64,000 nucleotides of DNA from Streptomyces sp. NBC_00464 (GTDB lineage Bacteria > Actinomycetota > Actinomycetes > Streptomycetales > Streptomycetaceae): contig NZ_CP107899.1 of assembly GCF_036013915.1 (NCBI RefSeq), forward strand, positions 5,022,001 to 5,086,000. Reading direction: 5' to 3'. A program made the translations under genes and the position numbers. Each line of letters begins with the position of its first letter. Positions within the stretch are counted from its first letter, which is position 1. Below the pieces are notes generated by a model. The model ran no database searches and was not told where the DNA came from. It was given only the letters and a program-made list of their open reading frames with translations. Positions 1 to 8,585 of this stretch are shown here, piece by piece.

Positions 1-2452
1 TGGGGGCGTCGTCGATGAGGAGCTTCGTATACGCCGAGACGCGTGCCGGATCGTCGACATGGAGGAAGGCGGAAGCGCGCTTCAGGAGCGCTGCCTCGCC
101 GTCGGGGGCAGTGGGATTGAGGAGCTTGGCACGGCGGAGAAGGCCGGTCCAGGAGTTTCCGTTGCCGCGGTAGAGCTCTTTGAGCTCTCGGCCGCTCTCC
201 TTGAGGTAGCCCGCGAGCCGAGGCTCGGCGTAGGCGGCAACCTCGCGAGCGAGCTGAGTGACGTTGACGCCTATCTGATTGCGGATGTTATCGAGGATAA
301 GGGTCTTGGCCTTCGTCTCAAGGATGATCTGGCAGCCAGACGGCAACTGAGGGAAGTCGTCCTCAACGTTGGTGAGGAGACGGTTTCGCGTCAGGTTGGT
401 CAGGGCGCGGAACTGCTCTTCGAACCTGAACTCCTTGCGGTGCTGACCAATGAAGTCGAGAACGGTGAGAACGGCCTTGCTCTCGGTACGGCGCAGCCCA
501 CGTCCCAACTGCTGAAGGAATACGGTGGCGCTTGAGGTCGGACGGAGAAGAAGCAGAGTGTCGACATCGGGGATATCGAGTCCTTCGTTGAACAGGTCCA
601 CCGAGAAGATGACTTGCAGTGTTCCTGCACGGAGCTCTTCCAGCGCCGCCTTGCGTTCATGCTTGGGGGTATCGCCGGAGAGTGCGACGGCGTTGAGGCC
701 AGCACGCCGGAAGAATTCGGCCATGAACTGCGCGTGTGCCACCGAGACACAGAAGCCCAGAGCGCGCATGGTCCCGGGGTCGGTGACCTTGCCCTTCACC
801 GCCTTGACGACGAGCCTGGCCCGGGCGTCGTTACCTGTGAAGAGGTTGCTCAGCGCACTTGAGTCGTACGCTCCCCGCTTCCACGCGAGGGTGCTGAGGT
901 CAGTGTTGTCGGTAACACCGAAGTAGTGGAACGGGCTCAGCAGATCGTTCTCAAGTGCTTCCCAGAGCCGCATCTCGGCCGCGATTCGGCCGTCAAAGTA
1001 CTCATCCTGGACGTTCAGCCCGTCCATGCGCTCTGGGGTGGCGGTGAGGCCGAGCAACTCCTGGGGGGTGAAATGGTCCACGATCCTTCGGTAGGTCGGC
1101 GAAGTGCCGTGGTGGAACTCGTCGATCACGATGACGTCGAAGTGATCTGGAGCGAGGCGTTCCAGGGTGCGCGCGTTGAGTGACTGAACACTTGCGAATA
1201 CGTGGTTCCAGTTCTCGGGCACCTCGCCACCGAGGAAGAGCTCACCGAAGTTCGCGTCGACCAGGACGTTCTGGTACACCCGCAGGGACTGCTCCAGGAT
1301 CTCCTTCCGGTGTGCCACGAAGAGCAGTCGGAGATCCCTGCCGAGCTTGTGCCGCAGGTGCTTGTAGTCCAGGGCTGCCATCACCGTCTTCCCTGTGCCC
1401 GTGGCGGCGACGAGTAGATTGCGGTTCCGCTCGTGAACGGTGCGCTCGACTTCAAGGCGTTCCAGCATGTCGCGCTGGTGTGGGTAGGGGTGGACCTCCA
1501 GTCCGGAGAGCGTGATGACGTTGCGGCCCTGTTGGCCAGCTGGGCCGCCAGCGTGGGAGAGCGCCTCGTCCAATCGTTGTGCGTCGTTGTCGGGGTCGTA
1601 CGACTCGAAGGAGCGCTCGCTCCAATAGGCGTCGAAGGTCGCCTCGAACTTGCGCAGGACTGAAGGCGTGGCAATCGACGAAAGCCGTACATTCCATTCG
1701 AGACCATCGAGGAGTGCAGCCTTCGAGAGGTTGGAGCTGCCGACGTACGCGGTGTCGAAGCCGCTGTCCCGGCGGAAGAGCCAAGCCTTGGCGTGCAGGC
1801 GCGTCGAGCGGAGCTCGTAATTCACCTTCACCTCGGCGCCGAACTCGCGAACAAGTCGGTCGAGGGCGCGACGCTCTGTGGCACCGATGTACGTGGTCGT
1901 GAGGACCCTGATGGGCACGCCACGATCCCGGGCAGACGTCAGCGACTGCTCAAGTACTCGTAGGCCGTGCCATTTTACGAACGCGCAGAGCAGGTCCACA
2001 CGGTCAGCTGTTGCCAGTTCCTTCCGGATTTCAAAGCCCAGGCTTGGGTCCTCGGGCGAGTTGGTGATGAGCGCAGTTTCGGAGAGGGGAGTGGCAGGTC
2101 GGATGGCGTAGACGCCGGGCGCTTCCTGCTCTGCAACGGCGAGAAGCTGTCGCGGCCCGTCGATGACCGCATCGGCCCACTCGGCGGCGCCTTCAATAGT
2201 GTTGAGGGATTCAAGGATGTGGTTTGCGGCCACGACTTGTTCCGCCGGTTTGAGGCCTTGAAGCACCTGCCGCACGGTGCTGGCGATGTGGCGGGACAGA
2301 ACATGAGGCGTGGACTCAATTCCCACGACGTCATCGATCGCGTGCCAACCCGCGGCGCTCAGCTGCTTCATCTGTTCTTCGAGCCGCCGGGTGATCAGCG
2401 TCTCGTGTAGCCCGGCAACAGGCGCCGCTGCCTTTGAAGCATGGCTGGTCAT
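1..2452 (-). CDS. PLD-nuclease/SF2 DEAD-DEAH helicase fusion, 3' end outside the window
   Basis: The gene enters from the left edge; 817 codons are visible. The ATG at 2452 follows a GAGGGGGA ribosome site. Residues about 140-275 form a single phospholipase-D-type nuclease domain, with an H-x-K motif near residue 220 and GSSN at 238-241. An SF2 helicase core follows: Walker A GTGKT near 351-356, a DEFH box at 444-447, TATP near 470 and QQLGRGLRR at 647-655. This PLD plus helicase order, in a family that usually continues into a DUF3427-type C-terminus, is known from scattered bacterial restriction or defence-like proteins that act on nucleic acid in the cytoplasm. The C-terminal domain is not visible, so the family name is inferred. 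No methyltransferase or partner gene lies on the right-hand side. Confidence 0.85.
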   Translation of the reverse strand, partial: MTSHASKAAAPVAGLHETLITRRLEEQMKQLSAAGWHAIDDVVGIESTPHVLSRHIASTVRQVLQGLKPAEQVVAANHILESLNTIEGAAEWADAVIDGPRQLLAVAEQEAPGVYAIRPATPLSETALITNSPEDPSLGFEIRKELATADRVDLLCAFVKWHGLRVLEQSLTSARDRGVPIRVLTTTYIGATERRALDRLVREFGAEVKVNYELRSTRLHAKAWLFRRDSGFDTAYVGSSNLSKAALLDGLEWNVRLSSIATPSVLRKFEATFDAYWSERSFESYDPDNDAQRLDEALSHAGGPAGQQGRNVITLSGLEVHPYPHQRDMLERLEVERTVHERNRNLLVAATGTGKTVMAALDYKHLRHKLGRDLRLLFVAHRKEILEQSLRVYQNVLVDANFGELFLGGEVPENWNHVFASVQSLNARTLERLAPDHFDVIVIDEFHHGTSPTYRRIVDHFTPQELLGLTATPERMDGLNVQDEYFDGRIAAEMRLWEALENDLLSPFHYFGVTDNTDLSTLAWKRGAYDSSALSNLFTGNDARARLVVKAVKGKVTDPGTMRALGFCVSVAHAQFMAEFFRRAGLNAVALSGDTPKHERKAALEELRAGTLQVIFSVDLFNEGLDIPDVDTLLLLRPTSSATVFLQQLGRGLRRTESKAVLTVLDFIGQHRKEFRFEEQFRALTNLTRNRLLTNVEDDFPQLPSGCQIILETKAKTLILDNIRNQIGVNVTQLAREVAAYAEPRLAGYLKESGRELKELYRGNGNSWTGLLRRAKLLNPTAPDGEAALLKRASAFLHVDDPARVSAYTKLLIDDAP

Positions 2453-2541
2453 GGCCGAGTCCCCCTCATTGCGACACCTATGTACGCAGTTGTATCAAGG
2501 GAGACTGACACAACCTGGTCACACGGGGAGGGCCAGAGGCA

Positions 2542-3120
2542 CTATCCCCCGAACCAGGCCCGGCACTCCGGCTGGTTCGGCCGGACCGTGAGCAGGATCG
2601 CCAGGATGAGCACGATCACGCCGAGGATCGGCGCCACCTGGAACGCGGCCAGGGCGAAGGGCAGGCCCGTCCAGCTGTAGACCATGGCCGAATTGCGCAG
2701 GCCGGGCTGGCGCGTCGGGAACTTGAGCGCTGTGAGGATGCCCCAGGCGGCCACCGCCATGATGAGCACGCCGACGAAGACCACCGTGCCCGAGTGCGCC
2801 TCACCGGGCGTCCGACAGCAGGGCGTCGACGCGTCGGCCTCGCCCCAGATCTCGGTGGCGACGGCGACGCTGTTGGTGACGAGGGCCAGTCCGAGGACGG
2901 CCTGGAGACCGCCGAGGATCATCATCATGACGCGCAGGCTGCTGACCGGGGCGGGCATCCGACCACCGGCGGGAGGCGGGTGGCCGGTGGGTCCGCCGGT
3001 GCCGGGCGGGGTGGGCGGATGGGGTGGCCGGGGCGGGTTGCCCGGGCCCGGGTTCCCGCGGTTCCAGGGGCGTGGGGGTGACCGGTCGCCGTCCGGCGTA
3101 CCCGGGTCGTCCGTGCTCAT
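2542..3120 (-). CDS. Small membrane protein with proline-rich N-terminus
   Basis: A 192-aa protein. Residues 1-58 are hydrophilic and rich in Pro and Gly and look disordered. The rest holds about four hydrophobic segments, starting with SLRVMMMILGGLQAVLGLAL and ending in a helix near residues 160-180. A loop between the first two helices carries a CC pair. This is a common layout for actinobacterial integral membrane proteins of unknown function. It stands alone on the minus strand, 90 bases upstream of the helicase start. I cannot assign a role. Confidence 0.75.
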   Translation of the reverse strand: MSTDDPGTPDGDRSPPRPWNRGNPGPGNPPRPPHPPTPPGTGGPTGHPPPAGGRMPAPVSSLRVMMMILGGLQAVLGLALVTNSVAVATEIWGEADASTPCCRTPGEAHSGTVVFVGVLIMAVAAWGILTALKFPTRQPGLRNSAMVYSWTGLPFALAAFQVAPILGVIVLILAILLTVRPNQPECRAWFGG

Positions 3121-3475
3121 GCGGTGGCCTTCCCCCGACGTGGTCCACGCTCCAGGAGGCCATGGTCGGGGGAGGGCGTGCGTGTGGACAGAGGTAAGTC
3201 GGCCACATCCGGCATGGAAGGGCGGGGTGTGGACCGTTACCGGATACGGGCCGGAGAGCGCTTCGACGTAGGTCCTCGACCCCGGCCCTCCGGGTGTCGG
3301 GCGCCTTGCGCCCCATGTCCTGGGAGGACTCGCACAGTTCGTCCGGCATCAGCTGCTCGGTCATGCCCATGCCGGAGCAACGAACTCCGCCCCAACACGG
3401 CACCGCATTGCCCAAGTGCGCGTGCCCTACCGGTCTTCTACCCTGTGCCGACGCGCTTGAGCTGGAGGAACCGCT
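3121..3475. other. Gene-free stretch between divergent genes
   Basis: This 355-base gap separates the minus-strand membrane protein and a plus-strand small protein. It should hold both promoters. I see no convincing RNA gene or strong inverted repeat. Open frames here lack ribosome sites and Streptomyces-like codon bias. Confidence 0.5.
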
Positions 3476-3922
3476 GTGAGCATGTACTTCGATATCGGTG
3501 ACGAGACGCTGTGGAACCCGTCGAACGGTGCCGGCCGCCTCTTCCTGCGGCAGGTCGAGGTCTTCGAGGCGGAACTCAAGTTGCCCTCGGGAATCGGCCA
3601 GGGCAAGTACGGGGGCGATCCCGACACACTTGAGGTCGATCCGGTCGCGTACGAGGAGTTCATACGGAGCCTGGTCGCCTGGCACTGCCGCACGGTCCAC
3701 TCCGTGATCGTCGCCCTCTCCGAAGGCTTCGTGGCGACGGCGCTCGCGCTCGCGTGGCGCGCGGGAATTGAGCTGGAGATGCCCGAACCCGGAGCCGGAC
3801 GTGTACCTGCTGGCGTCCAGTACGACCCGCGGGGGCCCGGCAATCCCGAGACCGGGTCAGCCGCCGTCGTCACCGCGCTGGACGCGCGAGCGCGGGAGAT
3901 GGCCCGCTGTATGGCGCCCTGA
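3476..3922 (+). CDS. Hypothetical protein, DUF6086-like
   Basis: A 148-aa soluble protein. The GTG start at 3476 is chosen because GGAGG lies 8 bases upstream. The N-terminus (MSMYFDIGDETLWNPSNGAG, then RLFLRQVEVFEAEL) resembles a family of short Streptomyces proteins I recall as DUF6086. That assignment is from pattern memory and needs a profile search. No signal peptide, membrane segment or catalytic motif is evident. It lies 35 bases before the S1-domain gene and could be cotranscribed with it. Confidence 0.7.
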   Translation: MSMYFDIGDETLWNPSNGAGRLFLRQVEVFEAELKLPSGIGQGKYGGDPDTLEVDPVAYEEFIRSLVAWHCRTVHSVIVALSEGFVATALALAWRAGIELEMPEPGAGRVPAGVQYDPRGPGNPETGSAAVVTALDARAREMARCMAP

Positions 3923-3957
3923 GTGGCGCCTCCGCGACAGGCAGCTAGGCTCCGCCC

Positions 3958-4764
3958 ATGTCTGAGTCCGCCCCCGATCCTCGCCTCCAGTCCCTGATCA
4001 ACAGTCTTCGGCCCGGACCCGTCAGGAGGGTGAGAGTCGTGGAGTTCGATGGAGAGGACGTGCTGGTTCTCGTCGGGGAGCCGGACGGGGAGGGCGGTGA
4101 AGTCGGCCGCATCCCCCGGGGCGAAGTGTCGATCAGGCCGGTTGACGACCCGTCCCGGATCTTCACGGTCGGCCAGGAGATCGAAGCCGAGGAGATCGGG
4201 CGATGGCAGGGGCAGTTGAGGCTCTCGGCCCGGGCCTGCGAGAACCCGGCGCTACGTGCCTTCCTGGTGGCCGTTCAGCCTGGACAGATCGTCTCGGGAA
4301 CCGTTTCATCGGTCCATGATTTCGGGGTCTTCGTCCATCTCGACGGTGAACCCGTCGGTCTCTGCACCGGGTTCGTCCGTGGTCCGGAATTGACATGGCT
4401 CCACATCGATCACCCCTCGGAAGCGGCCGAGGCCGGCCAACGGGTCACCGGTGAGGTGCTCATGTCCGAGACGCGCTACGGCCAGGTGTCGATCTCCTTG
4501 AAGGCTCTGCTGGACGACCCCTTCGTGCCGTTCGCCGAGCAAGAAGGGCACGTCCTCTCCGGGACTGTCACGAAGATCCTCCCGTTCGGTGCGTTCGTGC
4601 GCGTTGCCCCCGGCATCGAGGGGCTCCTCCACCTCTCCGAGATGTCCGACTCGGTGCCCGGAAGCCCGGACCGTCTGCTCGCTGTGGGTGATCGGATCGC
4701 GGTGCGGGTTGCGGAAGTGGACCTTCAGCGGCACCGGGTCAGGCTCTGCGCCCCCGCTTCCTGA
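3958..4764 (+). CDS. S1 RNA-binding domain protein
   Basis: A 268-aa cytoplasmic protein with at least two S1 domains. One spans about residues 108-185 (GQIVSGTVSSVHDFGVFVHL). A second spans about 195-265 (VLSGTVTKILPFGAFVRV, then IEGLLHLSEMS). A more degenerate copy may occupy residues 20-95. The G-x-V-x-x-V/I-x-x-F/G-GxFV pattern and the LLHLSEM signature are diagnostic of RNA-binding OB folds as in ribosomal protein S1. It is far shorter than S1 itself, so a translation or RNA-metabolism accessory role is likely. The target RNA is unknown. Confidence 0.88.
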   Translation: MSESAPDPRLQSLINSLRPGPVRRVRVVEFDGEDVLVLVGEPDGEGGEVGRIPRGEVSIRPVDDPSRIFTVGQEIEAEEIGRWQGQLRLSARACENPALRAFLVAVQPGQIVSGTVSSVHDFGVFVHLDGEPVGLCTGFVRGPELTWLHIDHPSEAAEAGQRVTGEVLMSETRYGQVSISLKALLDDPFVPFAEQEGHVLSGTVTKILPFGAFVRVAPGIEGLLHLSEMSDSVPGSPDRLLAVGDRIAVRVAEVDLQRHRVRLCAPAS

Positions 4765-4812
4765 GTCAGGGGACCGGCCGGCTTCGGCGGACGTCGGACC
4801 CGACGTGGGCCC

Positions 4813-5319
4813 TCATCGGCCGGACCGGTCCGCCGCCAACTCCCGTACGTACCAGACCCCGCGCTTTCCGCTCAGCATCACTTCCTCGCCCGTGAGGACG
4901 AATCCCGTCCTCGTGAGGACCGACCGTGAGGCGGCGTTGGTGAGCGTGGCCGCCGCGCGCAGCGTCGTCAGGGTGTACGTCGTTGTGCACAGCGTGAAGA
5001 GGTCGCGGACCGCCTCCGTCGCCAGGCCGCGGCCCGTGGCCTTCTCGGCCAGGCGGAAGCCCAGTTCGGCCGAGCCGTCCGCCACGTCCACCACGTTGAA
5101 CCGGCCCATGATCTCGTCGCCGTCGTCCGCCACCAGCACGTGGAAGTGGCAGGCGCCGGTTGCCTGTTCGGCGAGGAGTGCCGCGTGGCGCGCGGCGAAG
5201 TGGGTGAAGTAGTCGTCGCCGCGGTCCGGCACCGAGGCCGCGAAGAAGGCGCGGTTCTCCCGCTCGAACGCGAGGATGGCGGGGGCGTGGTCGGGGCGCA
5301 GGCGTTGGAGTTCGGGCAT
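4813..5319 (-). CDS. GNAT acetyltransferase, RimJ/RimL type
   Basis: Predicted N-acetyltransferase using acetyl-CoA on a protein N-terminus or small amine. Visible landmarks are the N-terminal strand RLRPDHAPAILAFERENRAF, a central AELGFRLAEKATGRGLATEA stretch matching the acetyl-CoA-binding R/Q-x-x-G-x-G/A loop, and a TNAASRSVLTRTGF helix-strand near the C-terminus. The frame is open further upstream to a GTG at 5394, adjoining the MerR stop codon. The domain begins at the ATG at 5319, which is preferred here. Its position just downstream of the MerR gene suggests the two are cotranscribed. Confidence 0.85.
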   Translation of the reverse strand: MPELQRLRPDHAPAILAFERENRAFFAASVPDRGDDYFTHFAARHAALLAEQATGACHFHVLVADDGDEIMGRFNVVDVADGSAELGFRLAEKATGRGLATEAVRDLFTLCTTTYTLTTLRAAATLTNAASRSVLTRTGFVLTGEEVMLSGKRGVWYVRELAADRSGR

Positions 5320-5397
5320 GGCGGCAGGGTATGCGGGCGGGGCGTCCGAGGGCATCGGGGATATTCGGTGGAGGCGGAGGGCTTCTGACATCACGCA

Positions 5398-5811
5398 TCA
5401 CGTGGGATCCGCCCGGCGGTCGGTCCTGTCTGCGCCGATCGGTCCGTCGCCGCGCCGTCGTAGGGCGGCGTTCAGCAAGGTGTCGAGCGCCTGTTGGGAC
5501 GACTGGAGCTGTGCGATCGCCTCGGTGGTTCGACGGCTCTCTCGTTGCAGCTGCGTGATCATGCCGGGGCAGGCCGACGGTATGAGTCGCTCGCCCTCGT
5601 CGTGGACGCAGTGCAGTAGCTGGGCGATGACCGTGGTGGGCAGCCCGGCGGCCAGCAAGGTGCGGATGTGGCGCACAGCGGCGACGTCCGAATCGGAGTA
5701 CTCGCGATAGCCGTTGCTCAGTCGCACCGGCTGGAGCAGCCCCTGCTCCTCGTAGTAGCGCAGTAACCGTGGGCTGACCCCTGTGGTGTCAGCCAGGGCA
5801 CCGATTCGCAT
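5398..5811 (-). CDS. MerR-family transcriptional regulator
   Basis: A 137-aa DNA-binding protein. MRIGALADTTGVSPRLLRYY followed by EEQGLLQP is the winged-helix signature, and a coiled-coil dimerisation helix follows (residues about 80-120). One Cys in the HCVHDEGE segment and one in SACPGM are the only obvious potential ligands. No metal-binding loop is evident, so this is probably a small-molecule or redox sensor of the SDR-linked subgroup. It is transcribed away from the SDR gene. The shared intergenic region holds a promoter with a 20-base spacer, as MerR proteins prefer. Confidence 0.92.
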   Translation of the reverse strand: MRIGALADTTGVSPRLLRYYEEQGLLQPVRLSNGYREYSDSDVAAVRHIRTLLAAGLPTTVIAQLLHCVHDEGERLIPSACPGMITQLQRESRRTTEAIAQLQSSQQALDTLLNAALRRRGDGPIGADRTDRRADPT

Positions 5812-5832
5812 GCGGATCCCCCCGCTTCGAGG

Positions 5833-5864
5833 TTGACCTTCACATCGATGTCACACCTTAGCGT
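5833..5864 (+). promoter_or_regulatory. Candidate MerR-type promoter with long spacer
   Basis: TTGACC (5833-5838) and TAGCGT (5859-5864) are separated by 20 bases instead of the usual 17. The spacer contains the perfect palindrome ACATCGATGT (5842-5851). Over-long spacers with a central dyad are the hallmark of promoters untwisted by MerR regulators. It would drive the SDR gene starting at 5903. Inferred from sequence only. Confidence 0.5.
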
Positions 5865-5902
5865 TCCGGTTGCCAGCCACTGTTTCAGCGAAGGAGCCGG
5901 TC

Positions 5903-6568
5903 ATGCCGGGAGTCGTAATCATCGGAGCGGGCCCGGGGATCGGCCGTTCGGTCGCCCGGCGATTCGCGCGGGAAGGTATGCCTGTCGCGCTCGTCGCACG
6001 GACCGCCGGAACACTCACCGCCGCAGCCGAAGCGGTTTCCCCCTTTGGTGTGCCCGTCATTTCCCTGACCGCCGACACCGTCGACGAGGCGGCGCTGCGT
6101 GCCGCCCTCGACGCTGCGGCCGATGAGTTCGGCCTTCCGGACGTCGTGGTCTACAACGCGGCGATCGTCCAGTCCGACACGCCCGGACAGCTGCCCGCCC
6201 GCGCACAACTGGACGCCTGGGCGGTCAACGTGGTCGGAGCGCTCACCGCCGCCGCCCACGTCGCGCCCGGGATGGCGCGGCGCGGGAGCGGTTCGTTCGT
6301 CATCACCGGCGGAATGCCCGAACCGAAGCCGCACTACGTGAGCCTTTCGCTCGGCAAGGCCGGGGTGCGGACCCTGGTGGCCCTGCTCGACCAGGAGTAC
6401 GGGCCGTCGGGCGTCCACGTGGCCAGTGTCACCGTGGACGGTCCTGTGGCTCCGGGTACGGCTTTCGACCCGGACCACATCGCCGAACACTACTGGCGGC
6501 TGCACACCCAGCCGCGGCACGCGTGGCAGCAGGAAATCGTCCACAGCGGCCTCACCAACGGGACCTGA
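5903..6568 (+). CDS. SDR-family NAD(P)-dependent oxidoreductase
   Basis: A short-chain dehydrogenase of about 221 aa. The ATG at 5903 follows AAGGAG at 5891-5896. The Rossmann motif is GAGPGIGRSVARRFAREG, and V-Y-N-A-A replaces the usual NNAG. The catalytic region is atypical: ITGGMPEPKPHYVSLSLGKAGVRTL keeps the Y position (HYVSLSLGK, Y-x-x-x-x-x-K) but the Ser of the triad is not obvious. Substrate is unknown. It is likely the target of the divergent MerR regulator. Confidence 0.88.
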   Translation: MPGVVIIGAGPGIGRSVARRFAREGMPVALVARTAGTLTAAAEAVSPFGVPVISLTADTVDEAALRAALDAAADEFGLPDVVVYNAAIVQSDTPGQLPARAQLDAWAVNVVGALTAAAHVAPGMARRGSGSFVITGGMPEPKPHYVSLSLGKAGVRTLVALLDQEYGPSGVHVASVTVDGPVAPGTAFDPDHIAEHYWRLHTQPRHAWQQEIVHSGLTNGT

Positions 6569-6621
6569 ACCGTCGTGGCACCCGCCCCGCCCCGTACCCC
6601 CGCCCGTTCCGCACGACGCGG

Positions 6622-7623
6622 CTAAGCCCCCCCGTGGCAGTCCCGATACGACCGCCCCGAGCCGCACCAGCACGCCGCGCTCCTCGCCGGTGGCCACGGG
6701 ACCGCCCGGCCGCGGGCCGCCAGGGTCGTCGCGTACTGGGGCAGCAGGTCCGGGTCGGACGGGGAGGCGGCCTCCGAGGCGGCGAACGCCTCGTACGACG
6801 GGACCGTGCCCGTCACGATGCCGAGGTTCGGGGTCCCCGCCGCATGGAGGTCGCGCAGGGCCGCCTCCAGGAGGGCCAAGTGGTCCGGGTGCGAGGCGTA
6901 CTCGCTGCCGAGGCCGGGGTACGCGGTGAGGAGCTCGCGCAGTTCGGGCTCCGGCCAGTGGAGCACCGCCACCGGGAACGGGCGGGACAGGGCCGTGCGG
7001 TACGTGCCCAGTTCGGCGCGGAGGCGGGTGATCTCGGCCCGGAGCTCGCGCGGGTCCGAGGAGCCGAGCGCCCACAGCCGTTTCGGGTCGTGGAGCTCGT
7101 CCAGCGGGACGGCCGCGGTGTGGAGGGCGTCGGCCAGCTCGTCCCAGGCGTCGTGCGTGACGCCCATCAGCCGGCGGACCCGGTGGCGGCCGGTCAGCAG
7201 TGACTGGGTGGCGTACGGGACCTCCTCGCCCGGGGCGATGAGCAGGGTCAGGGCCGTGGAGAAGTAGTCGTGGGCCGACTCCAGCTCGTCGTGGGCCTCC
7301 AGGGTCTCGGCCGCGATCTCCCAGGGGGCCGCCTCCAGCGGGCCGGCCGCGCGGATCCCGTCGATGATCGCGCGGGCCTCGGCCTCGTGGCCGTACTCCC
7401 ACAGGTTGGCGGCGTTGAGCGCCTTGACCAGGTGGGGGTGTTCGGTGTCGGGGTCGCTGAGCAGGGTGTCGTAGAGCGTGGTGGCGCGGGCGCGGTCGCC
7501 GGCGAGTTCCAGGTGGGCCGCCGCCTGGAGGAGTAGCGGTTCGTGGTCCTCGGGGTACTGCGCCGCGGTGCGCAGCAGGCGCTCGGCTTCGGTGGTGTGG
7601 TCGGCAGGCGTGTCGGGGCGCAT
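6622..7623 (-). CDS. TPR-like protein with C-terminal SEC-C motif
   Basis: About 333 aa. The N-terminal half is alpha-helical with TPR-like repeats (ADHTTEAERLLRTAAQYPED and further copies to about residue 130). The last 25 residues carry CWCGSGRSYRDCHG, a SEC-C zinc motif (C-x-C-x8-C-H) like that at the end of SecA. SEC-C domains mediate binding to other proteins; the role here is unknown. The ATG at 7623 is preferred over the in-frame GTG at 7632. A TACCGT hexamer lies 7 bases upstream of the ATG, so the message may be leaderless. Confidence 0.85.
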   Translation of the reverse strand: MRPDTPADHTTEAERLLRTAAQYPEDHEPLLLQAAAHLELAGDRARATTLYDTLLSDPDTEHPHLVKALNAANLWEYGHEAEARAIIDGIRAAGPLEAAPWEIAAETLEAHDELESAHDYFSTALTLLIAPGEEVPYATQSLLTGRHRVRRLMGVTHDAWDELADALHTAAVPLDELHDPKRLWALGSSDPRELRAEITRLRAELGTYRTALSRPFPVAVLHWPEPELRELLTAYPGLGSEYASHPDHLALLEAALRDLHAAGTPNLGIVTGTVPSYEAFAASEAASPSDPDLLPQYATTLAARGRAVPWPPARSAACWCGSGRSYRDCHGGA

Positions 7624-7712
7624 GAACCACACGGTACTGCCGTACGGGCGCGGGCCGGAGGGATGTTCCGGCTCCGGAAGGCGGTGCCGGTGGGTGAGCC
7701 TTGTTACGGCTC

Positions 7713-7741
7713 TGGAGAGTTGCGGGTCTTGGCCCTATCGT
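7713..7741 (+). promoter_or_regulatory. Candidate leaderless promoter of class E sortase
   Basis: TGGAGA (7713-7718), a 17-base spacer, then TATCGT (7736-7741). Only 7 bases separate the -10 hexamer from the GTG at 7749, which would place transcription start at the start codon. This supports the 7749 start over the in-frame TTG at 7701. Confidence 0.45.
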
Positions 7742-7748
7742 GCGGGCC

Positions 7749-8552
7749 GTGCGTGAGCGGATGCGTGAGCGGATACCTGTGGTGGTGCAGCGCGATGTGC
7801 GCGGGAGGCGGCTGGCCGCGCGCGGGCTGTGGACGGGCGCGGAGCTGGTGGTGACGCTCGGTGTCGTCCTGCTGCTGCTCGTCGCCCATCAGCTGTGGTG
7901 GACCAACCGGCAGGCCCGCGCCGAGGCCGCCGACACCGTGCACGCCCTTCAGCGGGGCTGGGGGGAGCCCGAGGGGGCCGCCGATCCGCCGGTGGCGGAG
8001 GAGTCGCAGGAGCCGGCGGACGGTGACAGTCCCGTCGTCGGGGAGAAGGACGGGGGCGGAGGAGGGGGAGAGGGGGCCGGTGCCTCGTCCGCGCCCCGGC
8101 GGTCCCAGGCGTACGCCGTCATCCGCATCCCGCGCATCGGGCTGACCGCGCCCGTCGCCCAGGGCATCAGCAAGCGGGGCGTTCTGGACAAGGGGTACGT
8201 AGGCCACTACCCGCGCACCGCGCAGCCCGGCGGCTCCGGGAACTTCGCGCTCGCCGGGCACCGCAACACCCACGGTGAGCCCTTCCGCTACATCAACCGC
8301 CTGCGGTCCGGGGACCGGATCACCGTCGAGACCCGGGACGCCGTCTACACGTACACCGTCGACAAGACCCTCGCCCGGACCCAGCCGGGCGACGGCGGGG
8401 TCGTCGCGGCCGTGCCGCGCAGCAACATCAAGCCGTACGTGGGCTACCGGGCGGCCGGGTCCTATCTGACCCTGACGACGTGCACGCCCGAATTCACCTC
8501 CCGGTACCGGCTCGTGGTGTGGGGGAAGCTGACCGGCGTACGGGAACGCTGA
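7749..8552 (+). CDS. Class E sortase
   Basis: A membrane-anchored transpeptidase that attaches LAxTG-type proteins to the cell wall. After a basic cytosolic stretch (about 25 residues) there is one membrane helix (LVVTLGVVLLLLVAHQLWW). An acidic Gly/Glu-rich linker of about 70 residues follows, then the sortase barrel. The catalytic triad is visible: His in GHRNTHG, Cys in LTTCTP and Arg in SRYRLVVWG. The frame is open to a TTG at 7701, but the promoter position favours 7749. A substrate candidate with an LARTG motif is encoded at 17817-18956. Confidence 0.92.
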   Translation: MRERMRERIPVVVQRDVRGRRLAARGLWTGAELVVTLGVVLLLLVAHQLWWTNRQARAEAADTVHALQRGWGEPEGAADPPVAEESQEPADGDSPVVGEKDGGGGGGEGAGASSAPRRSQAYAVIRIPRIGLTAPVAQGISKRGVLDKGYVGHYPRTAQPGGSGNFALAGHRNTHGEPFRYINRLRSGDRITVETRDAVYTYTVDKTLARTQPGDGGVVAAVPRSNIKPYVGYRAAGSYLTLTTCTPEFTSRYRLVVWGKLTGVRER

Positions 8553-8585
8553 GCACACGGCCGTGAGGTCGTAAGGTTCTCCGAC

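Noticed and set aside
2801-3700. 299-codon minus-strand frame spanning the gap upstream of the membrane protein
   Set aside because: It overlaps two better-supported genes, is Arg/Pro-rich and has no ribosome site.
5885-7630. 581-codon minus-strand frame
   Set aside because: It covers the SDR gene in antisense and the SEC-C gene in another frame. The product is Arg/Pro/Gly-rich without domains.
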